Positions 1-8,966 of a DNA stretch of 64,000 nucleotides are shown piece after piece. Source of the DNA: Actinocorallia herbida. GTDB lineage: Bacteria; Actinomycetota; Actinomycetes; Streptosporangiales; Streptosporangiaceae. The translations under genes were made by a program, and so were the position numbers. The number at the start of each line of letters is the position of its first letter. Position 1 is the first letter of the stretch. Below the pieces are notes generated by a model. That model ran no database searches. It saw nothing but the letters and a program-made list of their open reading frames with translations, and was not told where the DNA came from. The stretch lies in NCBI RefSeq assembly GCF_003751225.1, contig NZ_RJKE01000001.1, positions 3,162,001-3,226,000 on the forward strand. The letters are read 5' to 3'.

Positions 1-54
1 CCTCGCAAAGTGTATAAAACGCCACAATCAGACCTGCCGCGGTCGTGGCCGGGG

Positions 55-516
55 TCAGTCCCGTGGGGACAGGTCGCGGGGATGGGGCTGGCCGGGCCGG
101 AGGGCGACGATGGAGAACGAGAGCGTCGCGACCGCGGCGACGAGGTCGCGGCCCTCGTCCCGGACGGTGACCTCGACGACCGTGAGGTTCCGGCCGCGGC
201 GCAGGACCCGCGCGGCGGCGACGGCCGGGCCGACCGAGACCGAGGACAGGTAGCGGATGTTCAAGTCGGCGGTGGCCGAACTCTCCCCGTCGCCGAGTCC
301 GAGGGCGACGGCACGGGCCGCGGCCAGGTCGACGAGCGTGGCCACGAGCCCGCCCTGCAGCCCGCCCCTGGTGTTCACGACGCGCGGGGTGAGCGCCATC
401 GCCATCGCGAGGTCCGCCCCTTCCGGCGCGGGCACGTCGTAGAGGCCCATCACCTCGAGCACATGGCCTTCCAGCTCGAAGGCGACGCCTCCGGCCCGTC
501 CGTTCCCCTCCGCCAC
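55..516 (-). CDS. PaaI-family (hotdog-fold) thioesterase
   Basis: This 153-residue protein resembles PaaI-type acyl-CoA thioesterases, which hydrolyse CoA thioesters in the cytoplasm. The segment VVNTRGGLQGG followed by a helix rich in Ala and Leu matches the hotdog hallmark in which an Asn/Gly-rich turn precedes the long central helix, and the C-terminal half reads as strands (TVVEVTVRDEGR). The frame is open further upstream to 588, but I chose the GTG at 516 because GGGAGG lies 5 nt before it; GTG at 531 is an alternative. It is encoded alone, tail-on to the DUF1206 gene. The substrate cannot be told from sequence. Confidence 0.75.
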   Translation of the reverse strand: MAEGNGRAGGVAFELEGHVLEVMGLYDVPAPEGADLAMAMALTPRVVNTRGGLQGGLVATLVDLAAARAVALGLGDGESSATADLNIRYLSSVSVGPAVAAARVLRRGRNLTVVEVTVRDEGRDLVAAVATLSFSIVALRPGQPHPRDLSPRD

Positions 517-634
517 CGCGACCTCCCGCACCCGGCCTCCGGCCCGCCCGGAAGCACCTTTCCCGAAATTCCAGAAGCATGCTCTCACGCCGTGTGAGCC
601 CCATCCCGGGTGGTCGCCGCCTCCGGGCGTCCGG

Positions 635-1459
635 TCAGCCAGGAGTGACGTTCCGCCAGCGGGCCTCGCAGGCGGAATAGACGCCGAAGACGGTGAGCCC
701 CGCGGCGACGACGGCGAGGAGCCACGGGCCGAACGGGGCCGCGGCCAGCTCCCGGAGGGTTCCGTCGACGCCTTCGGCCTTGCCGGGGTCGACGGTCGCG
801 CCCGCGTACGCGAGGAACACGCCGACGCCGGTGAAGACCGTGCAGCGCGCGGCGTAACCGACCCGGCCCAGCGTCTCCACCACGGGCCTGGCCTGCCCCG
901 ACACGTGAAGCTTATCCATGAAGTCGCGCTTCACCACCGACTTGTACGCCATCCACAGCGCGCCGCCGACGAGCACGACGCCCGCGAGCAGGACCAGCCA
1001 GCGGCCGCCCGGCAGATCGTGCATCGCCCGTCCGGTGAGGTCGCGCGACTGCTCGTCGGAGGACTTCTGGCCGCGCGCCCCGAGGACGAACAGCAGGGTC
1101 GTCGTGCCGAGCCCGGTGTAGAAGACGCCGCGTCCGAGCGACATCGCGCGGGCGGACGCCTTGTGCCCGTCGGGTCCCGCGGCGCCGAACGCGGCCTCGG
1201 CCAGCCGCCACAGCGCGAGCCCGAACAGCCCCGCGACGAGCAGCCACAGCATCACCTCGCCGCCGGGCTGCCGGGCCAGCGTCTGCACCGCGCCGGAACT
1301 GTCGGCCTCCTGCCCGCCGGCGCCGAATGCGACGCGCAGTGCCAGCACCCCCATGAGCAGGTACAACACCCCTCTGCCGGCGAGCCCCAGCCGCGCCGCG
1401 GCCCCCATCGCACTGCCGCGCGACGCGCTTCGCACACTCCGTTCCGCGTTCGTAACCAT
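635..1459 (-). CDS. DUF1206 domain membrane protein
   Basis: The 274-residue protein has about six hydrophobic helices arranged as three repeated two-helix units, each starting near a Gly/Arg-rich turn (for example LGLAGRGVLYLLMGVLAL and GRVGYAARCTVFTGVGVFL). That triple repeat is the DUF1206 architecture, found in actinobacterial inner-membrane proteins of unknown function. I chose the ATG at 1459 rather than the upstream in-frame codon at 1522 because AGGGA lies 7-8 nt before it and the upstream residues are not conserved-looking. It is transcribed away from the alkyl sulfatase gene. Confidence 0.8.
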   Translation of the reverse strand: MVTNAERSVRSASRGSAMGAAARLGLAGRGVLYLLMGVLALRVAFGAGGQEADSSGAVQTLARQPGGEVMLWLLVAGLFGLALWRLAEAAFGAAGPDGHKASARAMSLGRGVFYTGLGTTTLLFVLGARGQKSSDEQSRDLTGRAMHDLPGGRWLVLLAGVVLVGGALWMAYKSVVKRDFMDKLHVSGQARPVVETLGRVGYAARCTVFTGVGVFLAYAGATVDPGKAEGVDGTLRELAAAPFGPWLLAVVAAGLTVFGVYSACEARWRNVTPG

Positions 1460-1603
1460 AGGTGATCCCTGCCCCAGGTCAGGGTAAAAAAACCCAAAAC
1501 ACCTCAATCGGTTACATGTCACCCACGCAGGCTTTCTTGATCGTTATCGTCGCGGCCGACCCGAACGTGGTCATCGTCCGGATGATGAGACCCACCTCGA
1601 GAA

Positions 1604-1626
1604 GGGGGCCGGTCGTTCCGGCCCCC
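1604..1626. terminator. Perfect 9-bp GC hairpin between divergent genes
   Basis: The arms GGGGGCCGG and CCGGCCCCC enclose the loop TCGTT. It looks like an intrinsic terminator but lies between two divergent genes, about 100 bp upstream of the alkyl sulfatase start, so it may act as a leader attenuator or end an unrecognised short transcript. Confidence 0.5.
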
Positions 1627-1727
1627 TGTCCCGTGCCATGCCTTCTTTGCCGGTTCGCGGTATCCGGCGGGCCGCGCTCAGGGGAACGAATCATGGGCGT
1701 GGTCCAGCCGATTCCCGAGGAGATGCC

Positions 1728-3536
1728 GTGGCCGTCCTGCCGTCGTTCGCCGACCGGACCGACTTCCACTCCGCCGAGCGCGGGTTCGTCGGGACCACCT
1801 CGGATCAGGTGATCAAGGACGCCCAGGGCCGCGTCGTCTGGGACTTCGCGGCCTACGCCTTCCTCGACGGCGAGTGCCCGGACACGGTGCATCCGAGCCT
1901 GTGGCGGCAGTCCAGGCTCACCGCCAAGCACGGCCTCTACCGGGTCGCCGAGGGCGTCTACCAGGTGCGCGGCTTCGACCTGTCCAACGTGACCTTCATC
2001 GAGGGCCGCCACGGCGTCGTCGTGGTGGACCCGCTGCTGTCCACCGAGTGCGCGGCCGCCGCCCTCGCCCTGTACCGGGAGCACCGGGGCGGCCGCCCGG
2101 TGACCGCGGTCGTGCACACGCACTCCCACGCCGACCACTTCGGCGGCGTCCGCGGCGTGCACGACGGCTCGGCGGACGTGCCCGTCGTCGCGCCCGCCGG
2201 GTTCCTCGAGCACGCGGTCGCCGAGAACGTCTACGCGGGCACCGCGATGAACCGGCGCGCGATCTTCATGTACGGGGCCGAGCTGGCCAAGGGCCCGGCC
2301 GGCCAGGTCGGCGCGGGCCTCGGCCAGACGACCTCGACCGGGACGATCTCGCTGATCGAGCCCACGCTGACGGTCACCGAGACCGGTCAGGAGGAGGTGC
2401 TCGACGGCGTCCGGTTCGTCTTCCAGCTCACCCCGGGCACCGAGGCGCCCGCCGAGATGAACTTCCACCTCCCCGAGCGCCGCGCGCTGTGCATGGCCGA
2501 GAACGCGACGCACACCCTGCACAACGTGCTGACGCTGCGCGGCGCCCAGGTGCGCGACCCCCGGGTGTGGGCCCGCTACCTCACCGAGGCGGTCCAGCTG
2601 TTCGCGGGGGACTCCGACGTCCTGTTCGCCTCCCACCACTGGCCGACCTGGAGCACCGCCGCGCTCACGGAGTTCCTCACCCACCAGCGAGACCTGTACG
2701 CCTACCTGCACGACCAGACCCTGCGGCTGCTCAACCAGGGGTACACCGGCACCGAGATCGCCGAGCTGATCGAGCTGCCGCCGGCCCTCGAAGGCGCCTG
2801 GCACGCGCGCGGCTACTACGGCTCGGTCTCCCACAACGTCAAGGCGATCTACCAGCGCTACCTGGGCTGGTTCGACGGCAACCCCGCCCACCTGTGGGAA
2901 CTGCCGCCCGAGGAGTCGGCGCGCAAGCACGTGGAGTTCATGGGCGGCGCCGAGGCGGTCCTGGTGAAGGCCAGGGCCGCGGTCGAGGCGGGCGAGCTGC
3001 GCTGGGCCGCCCAGGTCCTCGACTACGTCGTGTTCGCCGATCCCGGCGACACCGACGCGCGGGAGCTCCTCGCCGAGGTGTACGACCGGCTGGGTCACGG
3101 CAGCGAGAACGGCACCTGGCGGAACTTCTACCTCCAGGGCGCGGTCGAACTGCGCGGGCACAAGCCGGTGAACACCCTCGACAGCGCCAGTCCCGACGTC
3201 ATGGCGGCGCTGAGCACCGACCAGCTCTTCGACTCCCTGGCGATCCGGGTGAACGGCCCGCGCGCCTGGGACACCCGGCTCAGCATCGACTGGAACCTCA
3301 CCGACCTGAAGGAGGAGTTCCGGCTGAGCCTCGCCAACGGCGTCCTCACCCGGAGCCGCGCCCACAACGGCACCCCGCCCGATCTGGCCCTCACGCTCAC
3401 CAAGCCCCAGCTGCTGGGCCTGCTCGCCACCGGGAGTCTCGACGGGATCCAGGCCGAGGGCGACCGCGGCGCGCTCGGCACCCTGCTGGGCCTGCTCGAC
3501 GAAGGTGACCGCGACTTCGACATCGTCACCCCGTGA
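1728..3536 (+). CDS. SdsA1/BDS1-type alkyl sulfatase (metallo-beta-lactamase fold)
   Basis: This 602-residue enzyme is predicted to hydrolyse primary alkyl or aryl sulfate esters to alcohol and sulfate using two zinc ions. The zinc motif THSHADHFGG places ligands at about H132, H134, D136 and H137. After the lactamase domain come the all-helical dimerisation region (around EGAWHARGYYGS and the VLDYVVFADPGDTDAR segment) and a C-terminal SCP2-like domain (FDSLAIRVNGPRAWDTRLSID). This order matches Pseudomonas SdsA1. No signal peptide is visible with the GTG start at 1728, preceded by GAGGAG at 5 nt; the family can be secreted or cytoplasmic. The next gene begins 49 bp downstream. Confidence 0.9.
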   Translation: MAVLPSFADRTDFHSAERGFVGTTSDQVIKDAQGRVVWDFAAYAFLDGECPDTVHPSLWRQSRLTAKHGLYRVAEGVYQVRGFDLSNVTFIEGRHGVVVVDPLLSTECAAAALALYREHRGGRPVTAVVHTHSHADHFGGVRGVHDGSADVPVVAPAGFLEHAVAENVYAGTAMNRRAIFMYGAELAKGPAGQVGAGLGQTTSTGTISLIEPTLTVTETGQEEVLDGVRFVFQLTPGTEAPAEMNFHLPERRALCMAENATHTLHNVLTLRGAQVRDPRVWARYLTEAVQLFAGDSDVLFASHHWPTWSTAALTEFLTHQRDLYAYLHDQTLRLLNQGYTGTEIAELIELPPALEGAWHARGYYGSVSHNVKAIYQRYLGWFDGNPAHLWELPPEESARKHVEFMGGAEAVLVKARAAVEAGELRWAAQVLDYVVFADPGDTDARELLAEVYDRLGHGSENGTWRNFYLQGAVELRGHKPVNTLDSASPDVMAALSTDQLFDSLAIRVNGPRAWDTRLSIDWNLTDLKEEFRLSLANGVLTRSRAHNGTPPDLALTLTKPQLLGLLATGSLDGIQAEGDRGALGTLLGLLDEGDRDFDIVTP

Positions 3537-3585
3537 CGCCGCACCGGGCTTCCCGGGGAAGCGGCTTTCCTCGGGCGGCGGGACG

Positions 3586-4584
3586 ATGACGGGGAAGGTG
3601 CGGGAGTGGATCGTCCCCGCGGCGCAGCGGCGGACGCTCGCCGAGCTGGACCACGATCTGGACCTGGCCTCCCCCGACCGCACGGCCGAGCGGTCGGCGT
3701 TCTGGACGATGCTCCTGCTGTCCTCGGTCATCGCCGCCTCCGGCGTGCTGTCGGACTCGACCGCGACGGTCATCGGCGCCATGATCATCGCGCCGCTGTC
3801 GACCCCGATCATGGGCGTGGCCGTCGGGCTGGTGCGGAGGGCCAGGGGCGGCGCGGGCCGGTTCGTGGTCGGCGGGGCGGTCGCGGTCGTCGCCGTCGGG
3901 CTCATGGCGTCCCTCGTGGTGCCGAAGTCCTACGATCTGCTCTCGAACGGCCAGATCTCCGGGCGGACGTCCCCGGGGCTGACCGATCTGCTCGGCGCGC
4001 TCGCGACGGGGCTGGCGGGGGCCGTCGCGCTCGCCCGCCGCGATGTCGGCGCGGTCCTGCCCGGCGTGGCGATCGCGATCTCGCTCGTCCCGCCGCTGGT
4101 CGTGGTGGGCGTCTGCCTCGGGGACGGCGCCGTCACCCTGGCGCTCGGCGCGTTCGTCCTGTTCCTGTCCAATGTCCTGTCGATGGTCCTCGCCGGGGCC
4201 TTCGTCTTCGCGGTGCTGGACCGGGCCTCGTCCGTCGTCGGCACGGCCGCGCGAGGGCGGACCGTCTTCGCGCTGGGCGGCCTCGGTGTCGTCGTCACCC
4301 TGCTCCTCGTCGCGAACACCGCGCTGACGTGCCTCATGGCGGTCTGGGAGAACCGGGTCAAGACCGCGGCGACGGCCTGGCTGGCGGGGACGCCCGGGGC
4401 GTCCGTGACCGGGGTGAGCACCGCTGCGACGACCTTCCGCGTCTCGATCACGACCCCGGCGGAACCGCCTCCGACCGCGGACCTCCTGGTCAGGCTCGAC
4501 GGGACCGTGCCCGACCGCTTCTCCGTCGTCGTGGAGGCCACCCGGGGCAGGACGGAATCCGTCGGGACCGTCGGGGAGGGCTGA
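3586..4584 (+). CDS. DUF389 family membrane protein
   Basis: This is a 332-residue integral membrane protein of the DUF389 family. The conserved core is visible as LLLSSVIAASGVLSDSTATV, then GAMIIAPLSTPIMG and LVPPLVVVGV, with about six membrane helices between residues 45 and 265 and a soluble C-terminal domain of about 80 residues. The family is widespread and its role is unknown. I chose the ATG at 3586; the upstream 27 codons overlap the alkyl sulfatase 3' end and look non-native. The short spacing after the sulfatase gene suggests co-transcription. Confidence 0.85.
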   Translation: MTGKVREWIVPAAQRRTLAELDHDLDLASPDRTAERSAFWTMLLLSSVIAASGVLSDSTATVIGAMIIAPLSTPIMGVAVGLVRRARGGAGRFVVGGAVAVVAVGLMASLVVPKSYDLLSNGQISGRTSPGLTDLLGALATGLAGAVALARRDVGAVLPGVAIAISLVPPLVVVGVCLGDGAVTLALGAFVLFLSNVLSMVLAGAFVFAVLDRASSVVGTAARGRTVFALGGLGVVVTLLLVANTALTCLMAVWENRVKTAATAWLAGTPGASVTGVSTAATTFRVSITTPAEPPPTADLLVRLDGTVPDRFSVVVEATRGRTESVGTVGEG

Positions 4585-4699
4585 TCACGCGGGGCCCGGC
4601 CGAGTCGTGGGGCGGTTCTTGCCTGACCGAGGGACGGCCTTGGGGATAAGTCCGGAAAAGTCAGTCTTGGTGGGGTGGGACTCGTCCGGGAGGCTCGTG

Positions 4700-5218
4700 A
4701 TGTTCCGCAACAAGGCCAAGACCGCGCCGACCACGACGGTGCAGTTCCAGATGCAGCAGCGGATGCTCTCCTTCGGCGACGACTTCTGGATCGAGAACGG
4801 CGTCGGCGAGCGGGTCTACCGGGTCAACGGCAAGATGCTGCGGCTGCGCCGGACGTTCCTGCTGGAGGACGTGCACGGCGCCGAACTGCTCAAGATCCAC
4901 GAGAAGGCGCTGCGGCTGCGCCAGACGTTCGTGATCGAGCGGGCGGGCGAGACCGTCGCGACCCTCCACAAGGCCCTCGTCGGCATCCGCGACCGCTTCC
5001 GCGTCGACCTCGGCGAGGCCGGCGAACTGCGCGTCCAGGGCAACATCCTCGACCACGACTACAGCCTCACCCGTGACGGCACCGGCGTCGCCCAGATCGC
5101 CAAGCGCTGGATCCGGGCCCGCGACACCTACACCGTCGCCATCGCCGAAGGCGAGGACTTCCCCGTCATCCTCGCCGTAGTCGTCTGCATAGACGCCCTC
5201 ACCCACGGGGGCCGCTGA
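4700..5218 (+). CDS. LURP-one-related (LOR/tubby-like) family protein
   Basis: The 172-residue protein matches the LURP-one-related family, a tubby/scramblase-like beta-barrel. The repeated strand pattern is obvious: YRVNGKMLRLRRTFLLEDVHG and LKIHEKALRLRQTFVIE are internal near-repeats, followed by the positively charged IRDRFRVDLG. In bacteria the role is unknown, although a membrane-phospholipid association is suggested from the fold. The ATG at 4700 has GGGAGG 6 nt upstream. It ends just before a strong hairpin terminator and is separated from the DUF389 gene by 115 bp. Confidence 0.8.
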   Translation: MFRNKAKTAPTTTVQFQMQQRMLSFGDDFWIENGVGERVYRVNGKMLRLRRTFLLEDVHGAELLKIHEKALRLRQTFVIERAGETVATLHKALVGIRDRFRVDLGEAGELRVQGNILDHDYSLTRDGTGVAQIAKRWIRARDTYTVAIAEGEDFPVILAVVVCIDALTHGGR

Positions 5219-5247
5219 CCGCGCCTCCGGCCCCGCGGGTCCGCCGC

Positions 5248-5279
5248 GGCCGCCCGCGCCCCGACCCGCGCGGGCGGCC
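5248..5279. terminator. Perfect 12-bp GC stem terminator
   Basis: The arms GGCCGCCCGCGC and GCGCGGGCGGCC, with an 8-nt loop, lie 30 bp after the LURP-one-related stop codon. There is no strong T-run, as is usual for actinobacterial terminators. Confidence 0.7.
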
Positions 5280-5282
5280 CTC

Positions 5283-5462
5283 ACGGGAAGAGCGGTTCGA
5301 CCGGCGTTCCACGGTGTGTCGCCCCCCGGATCCCCTCATCTCGCCGAGGTCGAATCCCTCGGCCTCGGCGAACGCCGTGCGGAGCCGGTCGAGACCGCTG
5401 TAGGAGAAGCACGCGTCGGGTCCGTCGACCTCGCCGTTGTCCGGGAACAGGCACGGTCCCAA
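5283..5462 (-). other. Possible small gene or gene remnant
   Basis: The minus-strand frame starting at TTG 5462 encodes a stretch with protein-like composition (PDNGEVDGPDACFSYSGLD followed by RLRTAFAEAEGFDLGEM), unlike the Arg/Pro/Gly-rich shadow frames around it. It lies just downstream of the sulfotransferase stop and then runs into the terminator region. I do not recognise the family, and it has no convincing ribosome-binding site. It is either a very small gene or the tail of a decayed one. Confidence 0.25.
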
Positions 5463-5474
5463 CGTCCGGGCCCG

Positions 5475-6695
5475 TCAGGTCGGCGGGGCGGGGAGGAGGG
5501 GGGCGAAGCGGGGGCGGAGGGTCTCTTCGGTGAGGGAGAAGTCGGCGGGGGCGTAGCGGTGGGTGCCCTTGGCGGTGCGGGGGTGGGCGGCGTGGTAGGC
5601 GGTGATCATGGCGCGGAGGTCGTCGGGCGGGGGGAGGGAGGCGGCGTCGTAGATGCGGCGGAGGACGGGTTCGGTGGCCGAGACGAGGTCGCGGTAGGCG
5701 AGGTCGAGGAGGGTGATCGAGGAGGCTGCGGGGGAGGCGCGGAAGGCGTGGGCGCGGCGGAGCCAGAGCTCGGTCTGGTCGGTCTGGAAGCGGGCGACGT
5801 CGGCGGGGTCGACCTCGTCGCTGTAGGTGGCGCGGAAGACGGAGAAGAGGCTGGCGCCGGAGGTGACGGTCTCGACGATGTCGCGGTGGAGGAAGACCAC
5901 GCACGCGCCGGGGAAGGCCTCGGCGAGACGGGCCAGTTCGGGGGTGTGCGCGGGGGCCTTCAGCAGCCAGCGGCGGCCGTCGCCCCGGTCCAGGGTGGCG
6001 AGGGCGTGGCGGTGGGCCGCGTAGGTGCCGGAGAGGTCCTGGTCGGCGAGCCAGGTGCTGTAGGAGTCGAGGCGCACGGTCGAGCTGAAGCCCCAGTTGC
6101 GGAACGATCTGCCCATGCCGACGACGCACTCCTCGGGCAGCCGGGCCCCGAAGTCGTGCACGGTCGCCAGGTCCGGGTTGAGCGTGTCGAGGAACGCGGA
6201 AGCCGCGGCGCTCTCCTCGATGAGCCGCTCGCGGCGCGCGTCGTCGGCGCCCGCGAAGCGCCATGGGGCGCCCAGTTCGGCCGACAGCGGCGCGCGCAGC
6301 CTCGGGTCGGCGGCCAGCAGCCGGAACAGGAACGTCGTCCCGGTCCGCCAGCCGCCGACGATGACGATCGGCGGGGTGGGCAACGGCTCGTCCGCGCGCG
6401 GCAGCCGGGCCATCGCGCGCCGCGCCCTGAGCTGGCCGACGGCGGTGGCGCCGACCATCTGCACGCCGAGCGCGTTGAGGCGTCCGTCGTTCCTGGCGGA
6501 CGTTAGGTAATTCTCGAGCCCTTCGCGCCAGAGAGCCGGATCGCCGAGTTCATCCGGATCCGAGCCGCGCAGAGCCCGGACGACCGCGTTGTCGGGATCG
6601 AGCGTGTACTTCTCCGGTCGCGCGGCCCGGTCGGCCTCGGCCGCCGCGTAGATGCCCTGCACCTGCGGGCTTCGCGGGCTCGGCCGCCACGTCAT
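5475..6695 (-). CDS. Sulfotransferase family protein
   Basis: This 406-residue protein is predicted to transfer the sulfuryl group from PAPS to an unknown acceptor. The 5'-phosphosulfate-binding loop is GGWRTGTTFLFRLL at residues 114-127. A later LLKAPAHTPELARL segment and the VVFLHRDIVETVTSGASL segment (with its conserved Arg and Ser) correspond to the 3'-phosphate-binding region. It is a Sulfotransfer_3-type, cytosolic-looking enzyme of the kind common in mycobacteria. Its ATG overlaps the DUF1214 stop codon as ATGA, so it is the third gene of a translationally coupled operon. The acceptor is unknown; the reductase and DUF1214 partners suggest a lipid- or steroid-like small molecule, which is inference. 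Confidence 0.85.
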   Translation of the reverse strand: MTWRPSPRSPQVQGIYAAAEADRAARPEKYTLDPDNAVVRALRGSDPDELGDPALWREGLENYLTSARNDGRLNALGVQMVGATAVGQLRARRAMARLPRADEPLPTPPIVIVGGWRTGTTFLFRLLAADPRLRAPLSAELGAPWRFAGADDARRERLIEESAAASAFLDTLNPDLATVHDFGARLPEECVVGMGRSFRNWGFSSTVRLDSYSTWLADQDLSGTYAAHRHALATLDRGDGRRWLLKAPAHTPELARLAEAFPGACVVFLHRDIVETVTSGASLFSVFRATYSDEVDPADVARFQTDQTELWLRRAHAFRASPAASSITLLDLAYRDLVSATEPVLRRIYDAASLPPPDDLRAMITAYHAAHPRTAKGTHRYAPADFSLTEETLRPRFAPLLPAPPT

Positions 6696-7765
6696 CGGGG
6701 CTCCAGCGCGCCGACCGGGCACACCCGCACCGTCGGAAGGACGGGTTCGCGCTCGGCCTGGAGGAAGCGCAGCACGAACAGGCCGGACTCGCGGCCCTCG
6801 GTGTCGAGCCAGTCGGGCACGCCCGGGTCCTCGGCGGCCAGGACGAACCGGTACGTTCCCTCGGGCGCCGTGGCGGTGCCGCCGGTCCGCGACACCTGCC
6901 GGTGCCGGTGGTCGAGCGAGTTGAGGAACCTGCTGTAGAGCAGCACGCTCCAGTGCCGGCAGGGCACCGTCGCGCCTTCGACGACGAGGGCCTGTCCGGG
7001 CTCCAGCTTCCAGGCGCCGCGCAGGTAGTGGATGCCGGGCTCGGTGTAGGCCGCCCCGTTCGCCATCTCCGCCCAGTGGTGCACCGCGTTGGCCGGCACC
7101 TGGCCCTGCACCGCGCCGAACACCCCGGGCATGAACCCGACGGTCTTGGCGAGTCGGCTCAACCCGTGCGAAAAGCGCGCGGGGTCGATCGGGGGCGGTG
7201 GCGCGGCCGGGGCGGCGACGGGCTCGATCGCGGCCCATCCGTGCGCGTCGGCGGCCACGTCGTCGTGGAAGTGGCGCACCCACAGCTGCTTGGCCCCCTC
7301 GGGGAGGGGCAGCCAGGCCGTTCCGTCGCCGGGCTCCGGCCCGCCGACGAGGAGCGTGAACCCCCCGTCGGCATCGAGCGCGATCGCGTCGGAGTCGATC
7401 CGGGCCGTCGTGCCGACCCCGCCGGACGCCGACGCGTACGCCGTCACCGACTGGTACACCGACCCGCCCGGATGCCCGGTGATCCGGTAGCACCGGTCGT
7501 CCCGGACGTCCGCGACCCAGTACCGGGTGTCCGGGTTGTCCATGAAGAACTTCTGCCGCCACCCGTTGAACTCGACGAGCTCGGGCCGCTCCCGGTCCAC
7601 CTCGAACCGCGCGAGCTGGTGGTGCAGCCCGCGCAGCAGCGCCCGGAACCCGTCGGCCCTTTCCTCCTCGCCGAGGCCCTCGGTAGAGGCGGCGATCTTC
7701 TCGCCCGCCGTACGCAGCGCCTCCACGACCTCCGTCCAGGCCTCGACCTCTTGCCGCCCGTTCAT
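6692..7765 (-). CDS. DUF1214 domain-containing protein
   Basis: This 357-residue protein belongs to the DUF1214 family. The N-terminal third is helical, followed by a beta-rich middle (FMDNPDTRYWVADVRDD, YRITGHPGGSVYQSVTAY) and a C-terminal half with WKLEPGQALVVEGATVP then CRHWSVLLYSRFLNSLD. The CRHWSVLLYS and SLDHRHRQVS segments are characteristic of the family. Its function is unknown; relatives often sit in actinobacterial operons with lipid- or steroid-related enzymes. Start and stop overlap both neighbours by four bases (ATGA), which implies strict co-translation with the reductase upstream and the sulfotransferase downstream. Confidence 0.8.
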   Translation of the reverse strand: MNGRQEVEAWTEVVEALRTAGEKIAASTEGLGEEERADGFRALLRGLHHQLARFEVDRERPELVEFNGWRQKFFMDNPDTRYWVADVRDDRCYRITGHPGGSVYQSVTAYASASGGVGTTARIDSDAIALDADGGFTLLVGGPEPGDGTAWLPLPEGAKQLWVRHFHDDVAADAHGWAAIEPVAAPAAPPPPIDPARFSHGLSRLAKTVGFMPGVFGAVQGQVPANAVHHWAEMANGAAYTEPGIHYLRGAWKLEPGQALVVEGATVPCRHWSVLLYSRFLNSLDHRHRQVSRTGGTATAPEGTYRFVLAAEDPGVPDWLDTEGRESGLFVLRFLQAEREPVLPTVRVCPVGALEPR

Positions 7766-8910
7766 GAGGCGGCCCCTTCGAGGGTGACGCGGGCGTCGTG
7801 GACGTAGCGCGGGCGCGGGTCGTCGGTGAGGATGCCCGGCGCGGCCGCGCAGACGGCGGGGAGCGCGTCCAGGACGGCCTGGACGGACGCGCCGGTGATC
7901 GGATTGGTCCGGTCGGGGTTGGCGCCCGCCCGGTTCTGCTCGAAGGCGACCCGGGTGCGGACGACCGAAGGCTCGCCGGTGATCTCGATCGTGTAGTTGA
8001 TCGGGCCGGGCGTCCCGTGGTCGGCGAACGGGAGGTCGTCGCCGAGGTAGGCGTTCTCCGGGCCGAGGTACCAGCACTCCTCGTTGGTGAAGAAGTGGTG
8101 GTCGCCGATGAAGCCGCGGTGGGTGAGGTGCAGCGCGGCGGTCTGGCCCGGCTCGACGGTGAAGCCCGAACGCGTCGTGTAGCGCTCCTCGGCGGGCAGG
8201 CCCCGTAGGTCGTGCACCACCTTCACCTCGTCCATGCCGACCCCGTACAGGTGATGGGCCACGTTGCCCGTCAGGTCGCCGTAGTAGAGGTCGCCGAACA
8301 GCGCGAGGGGCGCGCCCGCCTTCACCTCGGCGGGGTCGAGGCCGAACCCGAGGCGGCGCAGCCCTCCCCACATCGAGCCGGACGCCGCAGCGAAGTCGAC
8401 GGCTTCGACGCACCGGACATGGGTCACCTCCGACAGGGCCCGAGCCAGCGTCATCGCGACCCGCTCGACCATGAACGTCGGATGCACCCCCGTGCCGTGC
8501 AGGGTGACCCCGCCCGTGTGGCACGCCTTCAGCAGCCGTGACGGCGGCGGCCGGGTCGCCGACAGCCAGTTCGGCATGGCCGGGTTGTGGTACGAGGCGG
8601 TGGAGATGACGTTCTTGCCTGATTCGAGCAGCGCGATGACGTCGGTGTCGAGTTCGTTGCCGAGCACCCCGGGCCGGGGCGTCACGATGACGACGTCGCA
8701 GTCGAGCGCCAGGATCTCCGCGCGCGAGGTCGTCGCGGCGACCCCGATCGGGCCGATGCCCACGAGTTCACCGAGGTCCGCGCCGTGCTTGCGCTCCCGG
8801 AACACCTTGGCGCCCACGAGCGCGGTGTCGGGGCGGCGGTGGCAGGCGCGCGCGATCGCGCCGCCGACCTCGCCGGGACCCCAGATGGCCACGCGGTAGG
8901 GGGTTCCCAT
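7762..8910 (-). CDS. NAD(P)H-dependent reductase of the dihydrodipicolinate-reductase-like family
   Basis: The 382-residue protein has an N-terminal Rossmann fold with the dinucleotide motif GPGEVGGAIARA at residues 11-22, and a DapB-like layout (LDCDVVIVTPRP, LLESGKNVISTASYHNP). It resembles the amine dehydrogenase / 2,4-diaminopentanoate-dehydrogenase-like group more than true DapB, which is about 250 residues. Its substrate is probably a carbonyl or imine compound and is unknown. It is the first gene of the coupled operon (stop overlaps the DUF1214 start). A promoter-like TTGTCC, 17-bp spacer and TAAGTT lies on this strand across the palindrome at 8971-8983, so repression by the divergent TetR protein is likely. 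Confidence 0.75.
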   Translation of the reverse strand: MGTPYRVAIWGPGEVGGAIARACHRRPDTALVGAKVFRERKHGADLGELVGIGPIGVAATTSRAEILALDCDVVIVTPRPGVLGNELDTDVIALLESGKNVISTASYHNPAMPNWLSATRPPPSRLLKACHTGGVTLHGTGVHPTFMVERVAMTLARALSEVTHVRCVEAVDFAAASGSMWGGLRRLGFGLDPAEVKAGAPLALFGDLYYGDLTGNVAHHLYGVGMDEVKVVHDLRGLPAEERYTTRSGFTVEPGQTAALHLTHRGFIGDHHFFTNEECWYLGPENAYLGDDLPFADHGTPGPINYTIEITGEPSVVRTRVAFEQNRAGANPDRTNPITGASVQAVLDALPAVCAAAPGILTDDPRPRYVHDARVTLEGAAS

Positions 8911-8966
8911 CGTTCACCTGCGCCTTCTCCCCGGCACCGGGGCTGGACGGCCGATGCGCCGGGCGC

